Shown: positions 13,596-22,141 of the stretch, piece by piece | How the letters are laid out: each line of letters begins with the position of its first letter | Position numbering within the stretch: the first letter of the stretch is position 1 | Source of the DNA: a virus | Direction: 5' to 3' (one strand) | Virus record (IMG/VR): IMGVR_UViG_3300042554_001072 | Span: 1-22,821 of that record | DNA: 22,821 bases | Position numbers and translations under genes: made by a program | Notes under the pieces: generated by a model | Told to the model about the DNA's origin: nothing | What the model saw: only the letters and a program-made list of their open reading frames with translations | Database searches by the model: none

Positions 13596-15405
13596 GGAGT
13601 TAGCGAAGATTTCTGGTTATTTAGAAGAGCGAGAAGCGAAGTTATTATTTTATCAATTTCTTCGCAATAATACTACTTTCGCTACAGATCTAATAACTGG
13701 CGTAAAATTATTTCCTTTTCAACACATGGCTATCAAAGGCATGTTGGAAAGTGATTATTTTTTAGGAGTATGGTCGCGTGGTATGAGTAAATCTTATACC
13801 ACTGGTATTTATGCTGTGCTTGATGCAATATTAAATCAGGGGGTTGAGACTGGTATATTGTCACGCTCGTTTCGTCAGTCAAAAATGATCTTCAAAAAGA
13901 TAGAAGATATTGCAGCAAAACCAGAAGCGTATCTTTTAAAGCAATGTATCACAAAAATATCTAAGTCTAATGATGAATGGGTAATGGAGATTGGAAAAAG
14001 CCGCATTCGTGCATTGCCATTAGGTGATGGCGAAAAGCTGCGTGGATTCCGCTTTCATCGTATTATTATTGACGAGTTTTTATTGATGCCTGAACGTATT
14101 TATAATGAAGTTATTGTACCATTCTTATCTGTGGTACAAAATCCAACTCAGCGAGAAGAGTTGTATAACTTAGAAACACAATTGATTGCTAAAGGAGAAA
14201 TGACTGAGAACGATAGATATATATGGCCTAATAATAAATTGATTGCATTGTCTTCTGCGTCTTTTAAATTTGAATATTTATATAAGTTATATGAGCAATA
14301 TGATAACTTAATATTTAATCCTAAAAACAATGAAAAAACAAAGCGTTGCATCATGCAGTTTTCTTACGATTGCGCTCCAGTTCAACTGTATGATCAGAAT
14401 CTAATCAATCAAGCTAAAGCAACAATGAGTGAGTCGCAATTCTTGCGAGAATTTGGCGCACAATTTAGTGATGATAGTTCTGGATATTTTAAAATTTCTA
14501 AAATGGCTTTGTGTACAGTGCCAGATGGTGAATTACCTGCTGTTGAAGTCGTTGGAAATCCAGAAGATGAATATGTATTAGCGGTTGACCCTTCTTGGTC
14601 AGAAACTGAATCGTCGGACGATTTCGCTATTCAAGTATTAAAGATTAACAGAGAAAAACAAATCAATACATTAGTACATTCTTATGCTCTTTCAGGATCT
14701 GCGCTAAAAGATCATATTAAATATTTCTTATATCTATTGCAAAACTTCAATGTAGTAGGAATTTGTATGGACTATAACGGTGGTGTTCAGTTTATGAATT
14801 CTTGCAATGAAAGCGAACTATTCAAAGACGCTAAGATTAGTTTGAAATCAATAGTTACAGAATTTGAGCGTCCAGAAGAGTATGCTCAGAATCTTTATGC
14901 TGCAAAAAGTGAATATAATAAATCAGATTATAAATATGTATTCTTGAGAAAGCCAACTTCTGGTTGGATACGTTTGGCTAACGAGTTGCTGCAAGCAAAC
15001 TTTGATCATCGTCGCACATATTTCGCGAGCAGAGCTATTGATGACAACTTCAGAAGCCAAACTAAAAAACATATTGGCATTAGTGATCTCAAATTCTCTA
15101 ACGCTTTAGATAGTGAAAAAGAAAATGAAGAAGCTAAAATGATTGACTTTGTAGAACATTTATCAGATATGATTATGCTTACAAAAACAGAATGCGCTCT
15201 TATACAAATAACAACTTCTGCACAAGGTATGCAAAATTTCGATCTTCCAGCTAATCTTAAACGTAAATCTGGTCCAGATAAACCTAGAAAAGATAGTTAT
15301 TCAGCATTAGTATTAGGTAATTGGCTTTGTAAAATATATTTTGATATGGGTAATACTCAGGTTGATGATATTACAGAAACTTTTGAGCCTATGTTTATAG
15401 CTTAA
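13540..15405 (+). CDS. terL: Terminase large subunit
   Basis: The 621-residue DNA-packaging motor subunit, with ATPase and headful nuclease. The N-terminal ATPase contains LFPFQHMAIKGML (adenine-side region) near 57-69, Walker A-like SRGMSKS at 79-85, Walker B IIIDE at 175-179 and a coupling-type LSSAS at 237-241. The C-terminal RNase H-like nuclease contains a DPSWSE strand with D350 and MDYNGG with D411, followed by an acidic C-terminal helix region. The length fits T4-type large terminases (about 610). The ATG at 13540 lies 56 bases inside the preceding nuclease gene, and no Shine-Dalgarno is visible. A GAGGAG stretch at 13594-13599 lies within the gene, but no later in-frame start is favoured. 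Portal, protease and capsid genes follow. Confidence 0.93.
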   Translation: MSWETGNQVPRKSQLISNEELAKISGYLEEREAKLLFYQFLRNNTTFATDLITGVKLFPFQHMAIKGMLESDYFLGVWSRGMSKSYTTGIYAVLDAILNQGVETGILSRSFRQSKMIFKKIEDIAAKPEAYLLKQCITKISKSNDEWVMEIGKSRIRALPLGDGEKLRGFRFHRIIIDEFLLMPERIYNEVIVPFLSVVQNPTQREELYNLETQLIAKGEMTENDRYIWPNNKLIALSSASFKFEYLYKLYEQYDNLIFNPKNNEKTKRCIMQFSYDCAPVQLYDQNLINQAKATMSESQFLREFGAQFSDDSSGYFKISKMALCTVPDGELPAVEVVGNPEDEYVLAVDPSWSETESSDDFAIQVLKINREKQINTLVHSYALSGSALKDHIKYFLYLLQNFNVVGICMDYNGGVQFMNSCNESELFKDAKISLKSIVTEFERPEEYAQNLYAAKSEYNKSDYKYVFLRKPTSGWIRLANELLQANFDHRRTYFASRAIDDNFRSQTKKHIGISDLKFSNALDSEKENEEAKMIDFVEHLSDMIMLTKTECALIQITTSAQGMQNFDLPANLKRKSGPDKPRKDSYSALVLGNWLCKIYFDMGNTQVDDITETFEPMFIA

Positions 15406-15425
15406 AGTTAAAAAGTCACTTTCAA

Positions 15426-15442
15426 AGTTACAATGTGTAACT
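15426..15442. promoter_or_regulatory. Palindrome and GTGTAA element before portal gene
   Basis: AGTTACA (15426-15432) and TGTAACT (15436-15442) are perfect arms around ATG. The GTGTAA hexamer (15435-15440) ends 11 bases before the portal ATG at 15452, as at 17486 and 21793. The 46-base gap after terL is otherwise AT-rich. It is a candidate late promoter or operator. Confidence 0.4.
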
Positions 15443-15451
15443 ATTATTAAC

Positions 15452-17491
15452 ATGAGTCGCAAATATAATAAAAGATCAGATTATTGGAGTAAGTTTTCAA
15501 AGGCAGATGAGAATCAATCAGCACCTTTGGACGCTTTATTAAAGGATTACTCAGAACCTTCGCTTGTTGGCGACCCGTTTTACGAGCAAAGTACAGCTTC
15601 CACATACGAACGAACTGGAACTGGTGAAACAACCAATCTTCGTAGAAATCTAGCTTATGTAGGACCAAAGATATATAAATATGGTAACATTAGAGAAGGC
15701 ATGTTGCCATTTGAAATGTCTATTAATGGATACAATATCCGCGATGCTATCGAATTATGTCAGAAAGCTTATGCCAACGTAGCTATTTTCAGAAATGCAG
15801 TTGATATCATGTCTGAATTTGCTAACGCCGAAATTTATTTAGAAGGTGGAAGTCAAAAAGCTAAAGACTTCTTCACCAAGTGGATGAAGTATACAAGAAT
15901 GTGGAATGTAAAAGATCAATACTTTCGCGAATACTATCGTAGTGGTAACGTATTCTTTTATAAGATCAACGCTAAGTTTGAAATCGATGACTTTCAAAAG
16001 CTTTTGGAAACATACGCTTCGTATGATGGATCTTCGTATAATACAGATATTAAATTGTATAACTATCCAACACCATACGATGTAAAGAACTTAGTTCCTG
16101 TTCAATATATACTACTCAATCCATTTTATCTAACAACAAATCACACTAGCTCTTGGCATCAAGTTGTTTATCAGAAAATACTTTCTGAATATGAATTAGA
16201 AAGACTAAGATCACCAAAAAACGAACACGATAAAACTGTTTTTGAAAGTCTAGACGACGAAACAAAAGAAAAAATTAGATTAGGGCAATGGGCTAGAGAT
16301 GGTTTGAAGATTCAATTGAATCCTACTGATATTATTTATTCTTTTTATAAGAAACAAGACTATGAACCATTTGCCGTACCATTTGGTTTCGCGGTTCTTG
16401 ATGATATCAATTTTAAAATGGAAATGAAAAAGATTGATCAAGCTATTTGTCGCACAATTGAGAATGTAATCTTGTTGATAACTATGGGAACTGAGCCAGC
16501 TAAAGGCGGCATCAACCATAAAAACATAAAAGCCATGCAAAGTCTTTTAAGCAATCAATCTGTTGGTCGTGTTTTGGTTGCTGACTATACAACAAAAGCT
16601 GAATTCATTATTCCTGACATGAATAAAGTTTTGGGATATGAAAAATACAAAGTCGTTAACGAAGACATCAAAGAAGGATTACAAAATATTCTTATTGGAT
16701 CAGAAAAGTTTGCTAATACTACAGTAAAAGCTCAAGTATTTTTCGAAAGACTAAAAGAAGCTAGAAAAGCTTTCTTGAATGATTTCTTGCAACCTGAAAT
16801 GGAATTAATATTCCGTAATCTAGGATTTAAAGGTAAGTGTCCAATTGCTAAGTTCGAAGAAGTTTCTATCAAAGATGAAACACAGTTTAATCGCGTTGTA
16901 ACTCGCATGATGGAACTTGGAATATTGCCACCAGAAGAAGGTTTGAAGGTTATCGAAACAGGTATATATCCAACTCAAGAAGAATTAGGTATTGCTCAAC
17001 AAAAATTCGTCGAAGAAAGAAAGAAGGGGTATTACAATCCAATCGTTGGCGGCGTTCCTGTTATTCCTCCAGCTATGCCAGAAGTTCCAACTGGTGGAGG
17101 AACAAAGCCTCCAATGAAAAAGACAACCACTCCAACAGAAAGAGGTCGTCCTGTTGGTGCCAAAGCTTCTGTTTACGCTAAAGATGCAATTGCGAAGGTT
17201 ATGGAAAAGACAAAAGATTTATATTCTATTGTTGAAGCGGGGCTAAAAAAGAAATACGCCAAAAAGAATTTAAATTCAGAACAAAAGAAACTAGCTCAAG
17301 GAATTTCTGAAGCAATTATTTTAGCTTCCGAATCAGATAATTGGTCAAGCGTAGCTTCGGAAGTTTTAAACGATCCTAACAAATTAGACACATTAGGAAT
17401 ATTAACTGAAATTCAAAATACCGCTTCAGAACATGATTTAGATACATATGCTGCGGGTCTTTTATATCACAGCACTAAATATTCCGTGTAA
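15452..17491 (+). CDS. Portal protein
   Basis: A 679-residue protein forming the dodecameric vertex for DNA entry. Evidence: position directly after terL, size, alpha/beta layout, and a long central helix-rich core. Portal-like landmarks include the WMKYTRMWNVKDQYFREYYRSGNVFF segment at 144-169 (split here as WMKYTRMWN, then REYYRSGN) and a stem-type region near 325-345. It resembles the T4 gp20 type by context; I cannot verify this by alignment. After the core, residues 526-565 form a proline- and glycine-rich linker, followed by a separate helical C-terminal domain of about 110 residues (570-679) that ordinary portals lack. The start follows the palindrome-bearing gap. The stop is 11 bases before the protease start. 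Confidence 0.85.
   Translation: MSRKYNKRSDYWSKFSKADENQSAPLDALLKDYSEPSLVGDPFYEQSTASTYERTGTGETTNLRRNLAYVGPKIYKYGNIREGMLPFEMSINGYNIRDAIELCQKAYANVAIFRNAVDIMSEFANAEIYLEGGSQKAKDFFTKWMKYTRMWNVKDQYFREYYRSGNVFFYKINAKFEIDDFQKLLETYASYDGSSYNTDIKLYNYPTPYDVKNLVPVQYILLNPFYLTTNHTSSWHQVVYQKILSEYELERLRSPKNEHDKTVFESLDDETKEKIRLGQWARDGLKIQLNPTDIIYSFYKKQDYEPFAVPFGFAVLDDINFKMEMKKIDQAICRTIENVILLITMGTEPAKGGINHKNIKAMQSLLSNQSVGRVLVADYTTKAEFIIPDMNKVLGYEKYKVVNEDIKEGLQNILIGSEKFANTTVKAQVFFERLKEARKAFLNDFLQPEMELIFRNLGFKGKCPIAKFEEVSIKDETQFNRVVTRMMELGILPPEEGLKVIETGIYPTQEELGIAQQKFVEERKKGYYNPIVGGVPVIPPAMPEVPTGGGTKPPMKKTTTPTERGRPVGAKASVYAKDAIAKVMEKTKDLYSIVEAGLKKKYAKKNLNSEQKKLAQGISEAIILASESDNWSSVASEVLNDPNKLDTLGILTEIQNTASEHDLDTYAAGLLYHSTKYSV
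17486..17491 (+). promoter_or_regulatory. GTGTAA element before protease gene
   Basis: GTGTAA, which includes the portal stop codon, ends 11 bases before the ATG at 17503, the same spacing as before the portal gene. Because part of it is coding, coincidence cannot be excluded. Confidence 0.25.
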
Positions 17492-17502
17492 AATCTAATA
17501 TT

Positions 17503-19113
17503 ATGTTTCTTTATAAGACAAAATTTGACAATATTGTTACGGCTTCATTGAATTTTGATAAGAATATTCTCTTGTCACAAGCTTCATTGGAACCTCTCAA
17601 GTCAATTATTCCTTCTTCAGTTAATTTAGAAAAAAATGTTGACTTGGTTGGTGCTGCATTTAATGCTGCTGTTGTAAATCGTTTCAATAAGAACGGTGAC
17701 GGTATTGATACAAATACTGCAATTGCTTTTAAGAAATATTTTATTCATAAGCCAACGAATATTGAACATAAAAAGCAAAGAGTCGTTGGGCATATTGTCA
17801 ATTCTGCTTTTTCTTCTTATGGAGAAAATAAAATATTATCTGATGAAGATGTAAAAGACACTCTTAACCCATTTAATATTGCTTTAGCTGCCGTGGTTTA
17901 TAAAACAGTAGATCGCGACTTCGCTGATGCATTGATGGACTCAAATGATCCTCAGTCAGCTTTGTATGAAAAGATAAGTGCAAGTTGGGAAATTGGTTTC
18001 AACGAATACTTTGTTGCTGTTGGTAGTTTAGATCTCAAACAAGCTGAGATCATTACTAAAAAAGAGCAAATTGATGAATTTAAAAAATATTTGAAAGGCT
18101 TTGATGGACCTGGATTCATGAACGATGGTACTCCAGTATACCGTTTGGTTACTGGACGTATTTATCCATTAGGTATCGGATTCACTACTAATCCAGCGGC
18201 AGATGTTCAAGGAGTAGTAATTGATGATGGAACTTCAGCAATAAATTCAGACGATGATACTGAAGAAAATGAGGAAGAAGAAGAGATGGAGACTGAAGAA
18301 GCTGAATCTTATGAAGTTAATTCCATAGATTTACTAAGCTTTAACAATAAAATATTTTCACAAAAAGAAAAACAATCTGTAAATAATACCAAAACTAAAA
18401 CTATGGATTTAGAACAAATACTATCTGCATTAAAAACAGTTCTCGCTGAAAAGCAAGATTCTGTCAAGTTTAGTGAAGAAGCTGTTGCCTCAATTTCTGC
18501 TAAAATCGCTGAAAGCATTAAACTCAAGAACGACGAAATTAAGCTCGAAATGGAAAAAGCTGAAATCGCCAAGGCTGAAGCCGTCGCTCAAGCCGAACAA
18601 TTCAAGAAAGATCTAGAAGAGAATAATAAGAAACTTTCTGAAACCGCTGCCAAGCTCGCAGAACTCGAAAACACAATTTCTGCTCAGGCTGCTCAAGAAC
18701 TTTATAGTTCAAGAATGAACATACTAGATAGCGAGTACGATCTTGACGAAGTTGATCGTCAGTTCCTCGCTAAAGAAGTTTCTGCTCTAGCTAATAGTGA
18801 TGAAGCTTTCGCTTCTTATAAAGATAAGGTCGCCGTTCTATTCAGACACAAGAGCAAAGCATCAAAGCTAGATCAAGATAAGATTTTCCAAGAACGTTTA
18901 GAAGCTGAATTGGCTAAGAGAATGGGTCAAGTCAAGACTCAACCAACTGAAGTTGTCGAAAAGACAGTTGAGGTTGAAACAGCTTTGGCTAATGCCAAAC
19001 GCGAAGAGCCAGCTATTCCCGCTCAGTCAATTACTCCTTCTGAAACAAAGACTTCTTGGAAAGAAAGACTAGGTAAGGCTTTCAGCAAAGAAAATATAAC
19101 CGTTAAATTTTAA
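17503..19113 (+). CDS. Prohead protease fused to scaffold
   Basis: A 536-residue two-part protein. Residues 1-240 look like a prohead protease of the T4 gp21-like type: NGDGIDTNT near 64-72, NIEH with H89, VVGHIV with H97, and ISASWEIGF at 158-166 with S159 or S161 as likely nucleophile. An acidic linker follows (249-269, almost all D/E). Residues 301-440 are a lysine- and glutamate-rich coiled coil typical of scaffolding cores, then a short C-terminal end (KTSWKERLGKAF). An in-frame ATG at 18403 (M301) may give a separate scaffold. The fused order matches T4 gp21-gp22. The protease would cleave the capsid and remove the scaffold. It is followed six bases later by the next gene. The catalytic residues are tentative. 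Confidence 0.8.
   Translation: MFLYKTKFDNIVTASLNFDKNILLSQASLEPLKSIIPSSVNLEKNVDLVGAAFNAAVVNRFNKNGDGIDTNTAIAFKKYFIHKPTNIEHKKQRVVGHIVNSAFSSYGENKILSDEDVKDTLNPFNIALAAVVYKTVDRDFADALMDSNDPQSALYEKISASWEIGFNEYFVAVGSLDLKQAEIITKKEQIDEFKKYLKGFDGPGFMNDGTPVYRLVTGRIYPLGIGFTTNPAADVQGVVIDDGTSAINSDDDTEENEEEEEMETEEAESYEVNSIDLLSFNNKIFSQKEKQSVNNTKTKTMDLEQILSALKTVLAEKQDSVKFSEEAVASISAKIAESIKLKNDEIKLEMEKAEIAKAEAVAQAEQFKKDLEENNKKLSETAAKLAELENTISAQAAQELYSSRMNILDSEYDLDEVDRQFLAKEVSALANSDEAFASYKDKVAVLFRHKSKASKLDQDKIFQERLEAELAKRMGQVKTQPTEVVEKTVEVETALANAKREEPAIPAQSITPSETKTSWKERLGKAFSKENITVKF
18377..18405 (+). promoter_or_regulatory. Possible internal start for a nested scaffold protein
   Basis: TCTGTAAATAATA (18377-18389) resembles the GTGTAA leaders of late genes and precedes the in-frame ATG at 18403 (codon 301 of the protease-scaffold gene) by 13 bases. 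Codon choice changes here: downstream codons end in C far more often (for example GCC, ATC, CTC, AAG), as in the capsid genes, while upstream codons are T- and A-ended. This suggests a separately and more strongly expressed scaffold. Confidence 0.4.
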
Positions 19114-19119
19114 AAATAT

Positions 19120-19797
19120 ATGTCACTAAGATTATATCCATTCAGACAGTATAGCGATAATGATGTTATTAACATGTTCGCTAGCGACACTGTTGATGCC
19201 ACCCCATCTACAAATGGTAATGGTTCAGCCGGTGTTTTCGTTAAGGTATCTGCTGGTAACTTGGATCTAGATCCAATTCAATACACAGCTACCGATATCA
19301 CAAATACACTAGGTAAAGCAGATTATCCTTTCTTGGGAGCTGCTCAATATCCTGCTGTACCTCTACAATTTACTGCGGCTACCGCTGGTACTCCAGTTCT
19401 CGGTATTACGCTAAATCAAACTCTCGCCGCTGATGAAAATGGCGAAAGACTACTTTATAATCCTGTAAAGAGAGCTGAATTGCAAGCTGTTCTTACTGGA
19501 CAAGCCGTTCCTGTAGCTACTAAGGGTATCTTCACCTTGGCTGATACAGCTATCGATTGGGTAGATGGTAGCATGACTGTAAACAATCACCTCGTTATCT
19601 CTGCTAACGCTGGTAAGGTTTCTGGTCTATCTGCTGCTCTAGTATCACCAATCACTGGAACTACCAGCATCATTGGTAGAATTTTGGGAACTGGTCAACG
19701 TGTTTCTCAGAATGGTAAGAGCGATTATTTCGCTGGAACTACCACTGGCAAGTACGCTCTAGTCCAAATCGACTGTGTAACTTCCTACGTTGTCTAA
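19120..19797 (+). CDS. Probable head decoration protein
   Basis: A 225-residue protein, rich in glycine, threonine, alanine and valine, beta-prone, with no long helix and no signal peptide. Position is the main evidence: it lies between the scaffold and the major capsid gene, with short spacers of 6 and 19 bases. Its C-ended codon usage matches the highly expressed capsid genes. Sections such as GNGSAGVFVKVSAGN and TAGTPVLGITLNQTL resemble phage capsid decoration or stabilising proteins in style. It could instead be a head-fibre or second capsid component. No metal site or catalytic motif is seen. Confidence 0.55.
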   Translation: MSLRLYPFRQYSDNDVINMFASDTVDATPSTNGNGSAGVFVKVSAGNLDLDPIQYTATDITNTLGKADYPFLGAAQYPAVPLQFTAATAGTPVLGITLNQTLAADENGERLLYNPVKRAELQAVLTGQAVPVATKGIFTLADTAIDWVDGSMTVNNHLVISANAGKVSGLSAALVSPITGTTSIIGRILGTGQRVSQNGKSDYFAGTTTGKYALVQIDCVTSYVV

Positions 19798-19816
19798 TAT
19801 TTAAAAACTTAAAAAT

Positions 19817-20992
19817 ATGAAAATCGTTTTAAAGAGAACAGATGAACAAGTTGAGCTAATCAAAGCTCTAGCCTCAAAGAACCGTGAAGTAGCCTTCGAT
19901 GCTCAAGTAGCATTGGCTGAATTCATTGGACCAGTATTGGCTGAAGTAATTAATAACGCTCCAACTATCTCCAACTTGTTCACAAGTCTTCAGTTCAATG
20001 CTGAAGATAATCCTTCAATTCCTCTAGACCTCTATTATGATATCTTCGACGAAGATTACATCAAGGTCTATAGCCAAAGTGTCGCTGGTGGTCTTCCTCA
20101 GAACGTAGTTCAACCTTTGGCTTCTGAGTTAAAGATCGCTACTTATCGTCTCGACAGCGCTGTCGCTTTCGATAAGAAGTACGCCGCTAAGAGCCGCTTG
20201 GATGTAGTTAGCAAGTCTTTCACTCGCATTGCTCAAGAAGTCATGCTCAAGCAAGAAAGAACTTCTGCTAACCTCGTAATGACTGCTCTAGCTCAAGCTT
20301 CAACTGGTAATGATTCCGTTGCTGCTAATAATTATCACGTTTTCCGCTCTGCTGCTGCTGGTCGTTTCGTTCTTAACGACTTGAACAAGCTATTCACCAA
20401 GATTAAGCGTATCAACGCTTCATTCGTTGGTGGTACTCCTTCTGGCGCTCGTAGAGGTCTAACCGATCTTATCGTTTCTCCAGAAATCATCGAAGAAATT
20501 CGTGGTATGGCTTACAACCCAATTAACACCAAGGGAAGTTTGACCACTGGTAACGCTGCTTCACAGACAGCTTCAAACGCTCCTATCGCTGCTACTGACG
20601 AAATTCGTAATCAAGTTTTCAGTCAGGCTGGTATTCCTGAATTCTTCGGAGTTTCCATCATGGAAATCCTAGAGTTCGGTGTTGGTAAGAAGTTCACCAC
20701 TATTTTCGATACAGTCGCTGGTGCTACAGCTTATGCTGATAACTACGCTGTACAGTCCAATAGTGGTACTGCTCAACAATTCCTCGCTACTGAGCAGATT
20801 GTAGTTGGTCTCGACAGATCACGCGATTCACTCGTTCGCGCTGTAGCTGTTGATGCTGATTCTGGATCAGAATTCAATCTAGTCGCTGATGACCAATATA
20901 CTCTACGTCAGGGTAAGATTGGTTATTATGGCGCTCTTGAAGAGGGCCGTATGGTTCTCGACAATCGCGCTTTGGTTGGATTGATTGTCTAA
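19817..20992 (+). CDS. Major capsid protein
   Basis: A 391-residue protein expected to form the icosahedral shell (HK97-like fold by context). Evidence: position after protease-scaffold and decoration genes, size, an N-terminal helical arm (about 1-60; possible protease-cleaved delta domain), mixed alpha/beta body with many alanines and glycines, and strongly C-biased codon usage as in abundant proteins. Segments typical of such shells include SLQFNAEDNPSIPLDLYYD near 56-75 (T-loop or E-loop side) and a central GTPSGARRGLTDLIVSP near 207-223. A strong hairpin terminator follows at 21019. There is no Shine-Dalgarno; the leader is A/T-rich. An unambiguous fold match would need a structure search. 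Confidence 0.85.
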   Translation: MKIVLKRTDEQVELIKALASKNREVAFDAQVALAEFIGPVLAEVINNAPTISNLFTSLQFNAEDNPSIPLDLYYDIFDEDYIKVYSQSVAGGLPQNVVQPLASELKIATYRLDSAVAFDKKYAAKSRLDVVSKSFTRIAQEVMLKQERTSANLVMTALAQASTGNDSVAANNYHVFRSAAAGRFVLNDLNKLFTKIKRINASFVGGTPSGARRGLTDLIVSPEIIEEIRGMAYNPINTKGSLTTGNAASQTASNAPIAATDEIRNQVFSQAGIPEFFGVSIMEILEFGVGKKFTTIFDTVAGATAYADNYAVQSNSGTAQQFLATEQIVVGLDRSRDSLVRAVAVDADSGSEFNLVADDQYTLRQGKIGYYGALEEGRMVLDNRALVGLIV

Positions 20993-21018
20993 TATAAATA
21001 GTAGTTCGTCATAAATTA

Positions 21019-21048
21019 GGCGTTATCCGAAAGGGTAACGCCTTTTTT
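21019..21048 (+). terminator. Intrinsic terminator after the capsid gene
   Basis: GGCGTTATCC (21019-21028) and GGGTAACGCC (21033-21042), with one G-T mismatch-type pair, close over a GAAA tetraloop and are followed by six T (21043-21048). It separates the head block from the next gene. Confidence 0.9.
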
Positions 21049-21067
21049 ATTGAATATTATCAATTTT

Positions 21068-21073
21068 GTGTAA
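21068..21073 (+). promoter_or_regulatory. GTGTAA element before SAP-domain gene
   Basis: GTGTAA ends 8 bases before the ATG at 21082, directly after a terminator, where a new promoter is required. The following TATAGTAT is -10-like. Of the five copies this one has the strongest positional support. Confidence 0.45.
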
Positions 21074-21081
21074 TATAGTAT

Positions 21082-21501
21082 ATGGCTAAAAAGTCCACAA
21101 AAAATAAACCAACAAATGCAGCAAAGCCTGAACCTCAAAAGTCTGAGCTAGATAGTTTAAATCTTGCTGATGGAAAAGTTTATACTGATCCTGATATTGA
21201 AAAGGTAAAAAAGCTTGAAGAAATTCTTGGTATTAAAAAGATGAATCCATTTGGTACATCTAATATTGATATTTTTAAGGAAAAGTTAAATGAAATGACC
21301 ATCGTAGATTTGCAGCATATGTGCGAAAAAGTTGGTATTTTTGCTAGTGGCTCACGCCAGCAAATCAAAGAGAAGTTGTTGCGCGAATTTAAGTCTACTA
21401 ATAAAGGAACGATATCTATGTTGGTTCAAAATCCTTCTTTAGTTTTAGATCCTAATAATCCAAAGCATCAAAAAACTTTAAAAATTCTCCGCGAGATATA
21501 A
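21082..21501 (+). CDS. SAP-domain protein
   Basis: A 139-residue protein. The first 35 residues are lysine-rich and probably disordered. Residues 72-102 fit a SAP motif, a two-helix DNA-binding fold: MTIVDLQHMCEKVGI and then ASGSRQQIKEKLL. A short helix (KHQKTLKILREI) ends the protein. SAP domains bind DNA or chromatin. In phages they occur in several structural and packaging-linked proteins, so DNA binding at or in the head is possible. It begins a new transcription unit after the capsid terminator, at an ATG 8 bases after a GTGTAA element. The next gene follows after 20 bases. The domain call is good, the role uncertain. Confidence 0.75.
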   Translation: MAKKSTKNKPTNAAKPEPQKSELDSLNLADGKVYTDPDIEKVKKLEEILGIKKMNPFGTSNIDIFKEKLNEMTIVDLQHMCEKVGIFASGSRQQIKEKLLREFKSTNKGTISMLVQNPSLVLDPNNPKHQKTLKILREI

Positions 21502-21521
21502 TATATAGTACCTAATTAATT

Positions 21522-21728
21522 ATGGAACAGAACAATCAGAATCAAATTAATCTATCACAAGTAACCGATGTTCAGCTAAAGGCATTTGCCTATGATGAAC
21601 TAGGTAAGATCGAAGTAGCTCAGGCTAATCTTCGCGTCATCAATCAAGAACTCGCAAATCGTGCGAAGGCAACTTCTGGTGCGTCAAGCAATGGAGTTGT
21701 GAATCCAGATTTGCCAGTAGTTAAGTAA
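21522..21728 (+). CDS. Small helical protein
   Basis: A 68-residue protein, mostly one long amphipathic helix (residues about 10-50: SQVTDVQLKAFAYDELGKIEVAQANLRVINQELANRA), with glutamine- and asparagine-rich N-terminus and flexible, glycine- and serine-rich C-terminus. No known domain. Coding is supported by a clean frame from ATG to stop between the SAP gene and a terminator, and by C-ended codons like those of the late genes. A small head, neck or chaperone-like protein is possible from context, without direct evidence. No Shine-Dalgarno is seen. Confidence 0.65.
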   Translation: MEQNNQNQINLSQVTDVQLKAFAYDELGKIEVAQANLRVINQELANRAKATSGASSNGVVNPDLPVVK

Positions 21729-21744
21729 TATAAAAAATATCAAT

Positions 21745-21772
21745 AAACCCAAGCGAAAGCTTGGGTTTTTTT
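21745..21772 (+). terminator. Intrinsic terminator after the small helical gene
   Basis: AAACCCAAGC (21745-21754) and GCTTGGGTTT (21759-21768) pair fully over a GAAA loop and are followed by T's to 21772. It ends the SAP-gene unit, so a new promoter must lie between here and the gene at 21809. Confidence 0.9.
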
Positions 21773-21792
21773 GTCTCCAAATTTAATATAAC

Positions 21793-21798
21793 GTGTAA
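21793..21798 (+). promoter_or_regulatory. GTGTAA element before fibre-region gene
   Basis: GTGTAA ends 10 bases before the ATG at 21809, in the 36-base leader between a terminator and that gene. As at 21068, a promoter is required here and this is the only motif seen. Confidence 0.45.
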
Positions 21799-21808
21799 TA
21801 AATATCAA

Positions 21809-22141
21809 ATGGCGACACAGTTATCTATTATAAGAGGCGACACTTTTCCTACGCAGACAATAACTGTAACATCTGATAGTTTAGATTTTACAAATATAAC
21901 TTGCACTGGGCAAATTCGCCCACACCCAGATGGAACTTTATTATATACTTTTGTACCAACTGTTGTATCTGGAGTAAATGGCACCGGAGTCGTAGAATTT
22001 AATTTTCCAGCTAGTGTTACAAGAGGTTTTCCGCCAATTAATTTGTATGGTGATTTGCATTTTTATTCTACTGGCATTATGGATCGTACTCTTTTTGAAT
22101 TTAGATTAAATGTTTTACCTGATGTAACGCAATTATCGTAA
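21809..22141 (+). CDS. Beta-rich structural protein upstream of a fibre gene
   Basis: A 110-residue beta-rich protein. The ATG at 21809 is chosen; an earlier in-frame TTG (21761) would start inside the terminator hairpin and is rejected. The N-terminus SIIRGDTFPTQTITV and the alternating strands that follow (ITCTGQIRPH, VEFNFPASV, LFEFRLNVLP) recall baseplate or tail-tip proteins of the BppU N-terminal type, which anchor receptor-binding modules. There is no signal peptide or cysteine pair. Its stop (TAA) overlaps the start of the fibre gene (TAATG at 22139-22143), so the two are coupled and their products may act together. The BppU resemblance is from pattern memory only. Confidence 0.65.
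   Translation: MATQLSIIRGDTFPTQTITVTSDSLDFTNITCTGQIRPHPDGTLLYTFVPTVVSGVNGTGVVEFNFPASVTRGFPPINLYGDLHFYSTGIMDRTLFEFRLNVLPDVTQLS

Noticed and set aside
21761-21808. Earlier in-frame TTG start for the gene at 21809
   Set aside because: The added 16 codons would begin inside a terminator hairpin; the ATG at 21809 follows a GTGTAA element and starts a plausible beta-rich domain.
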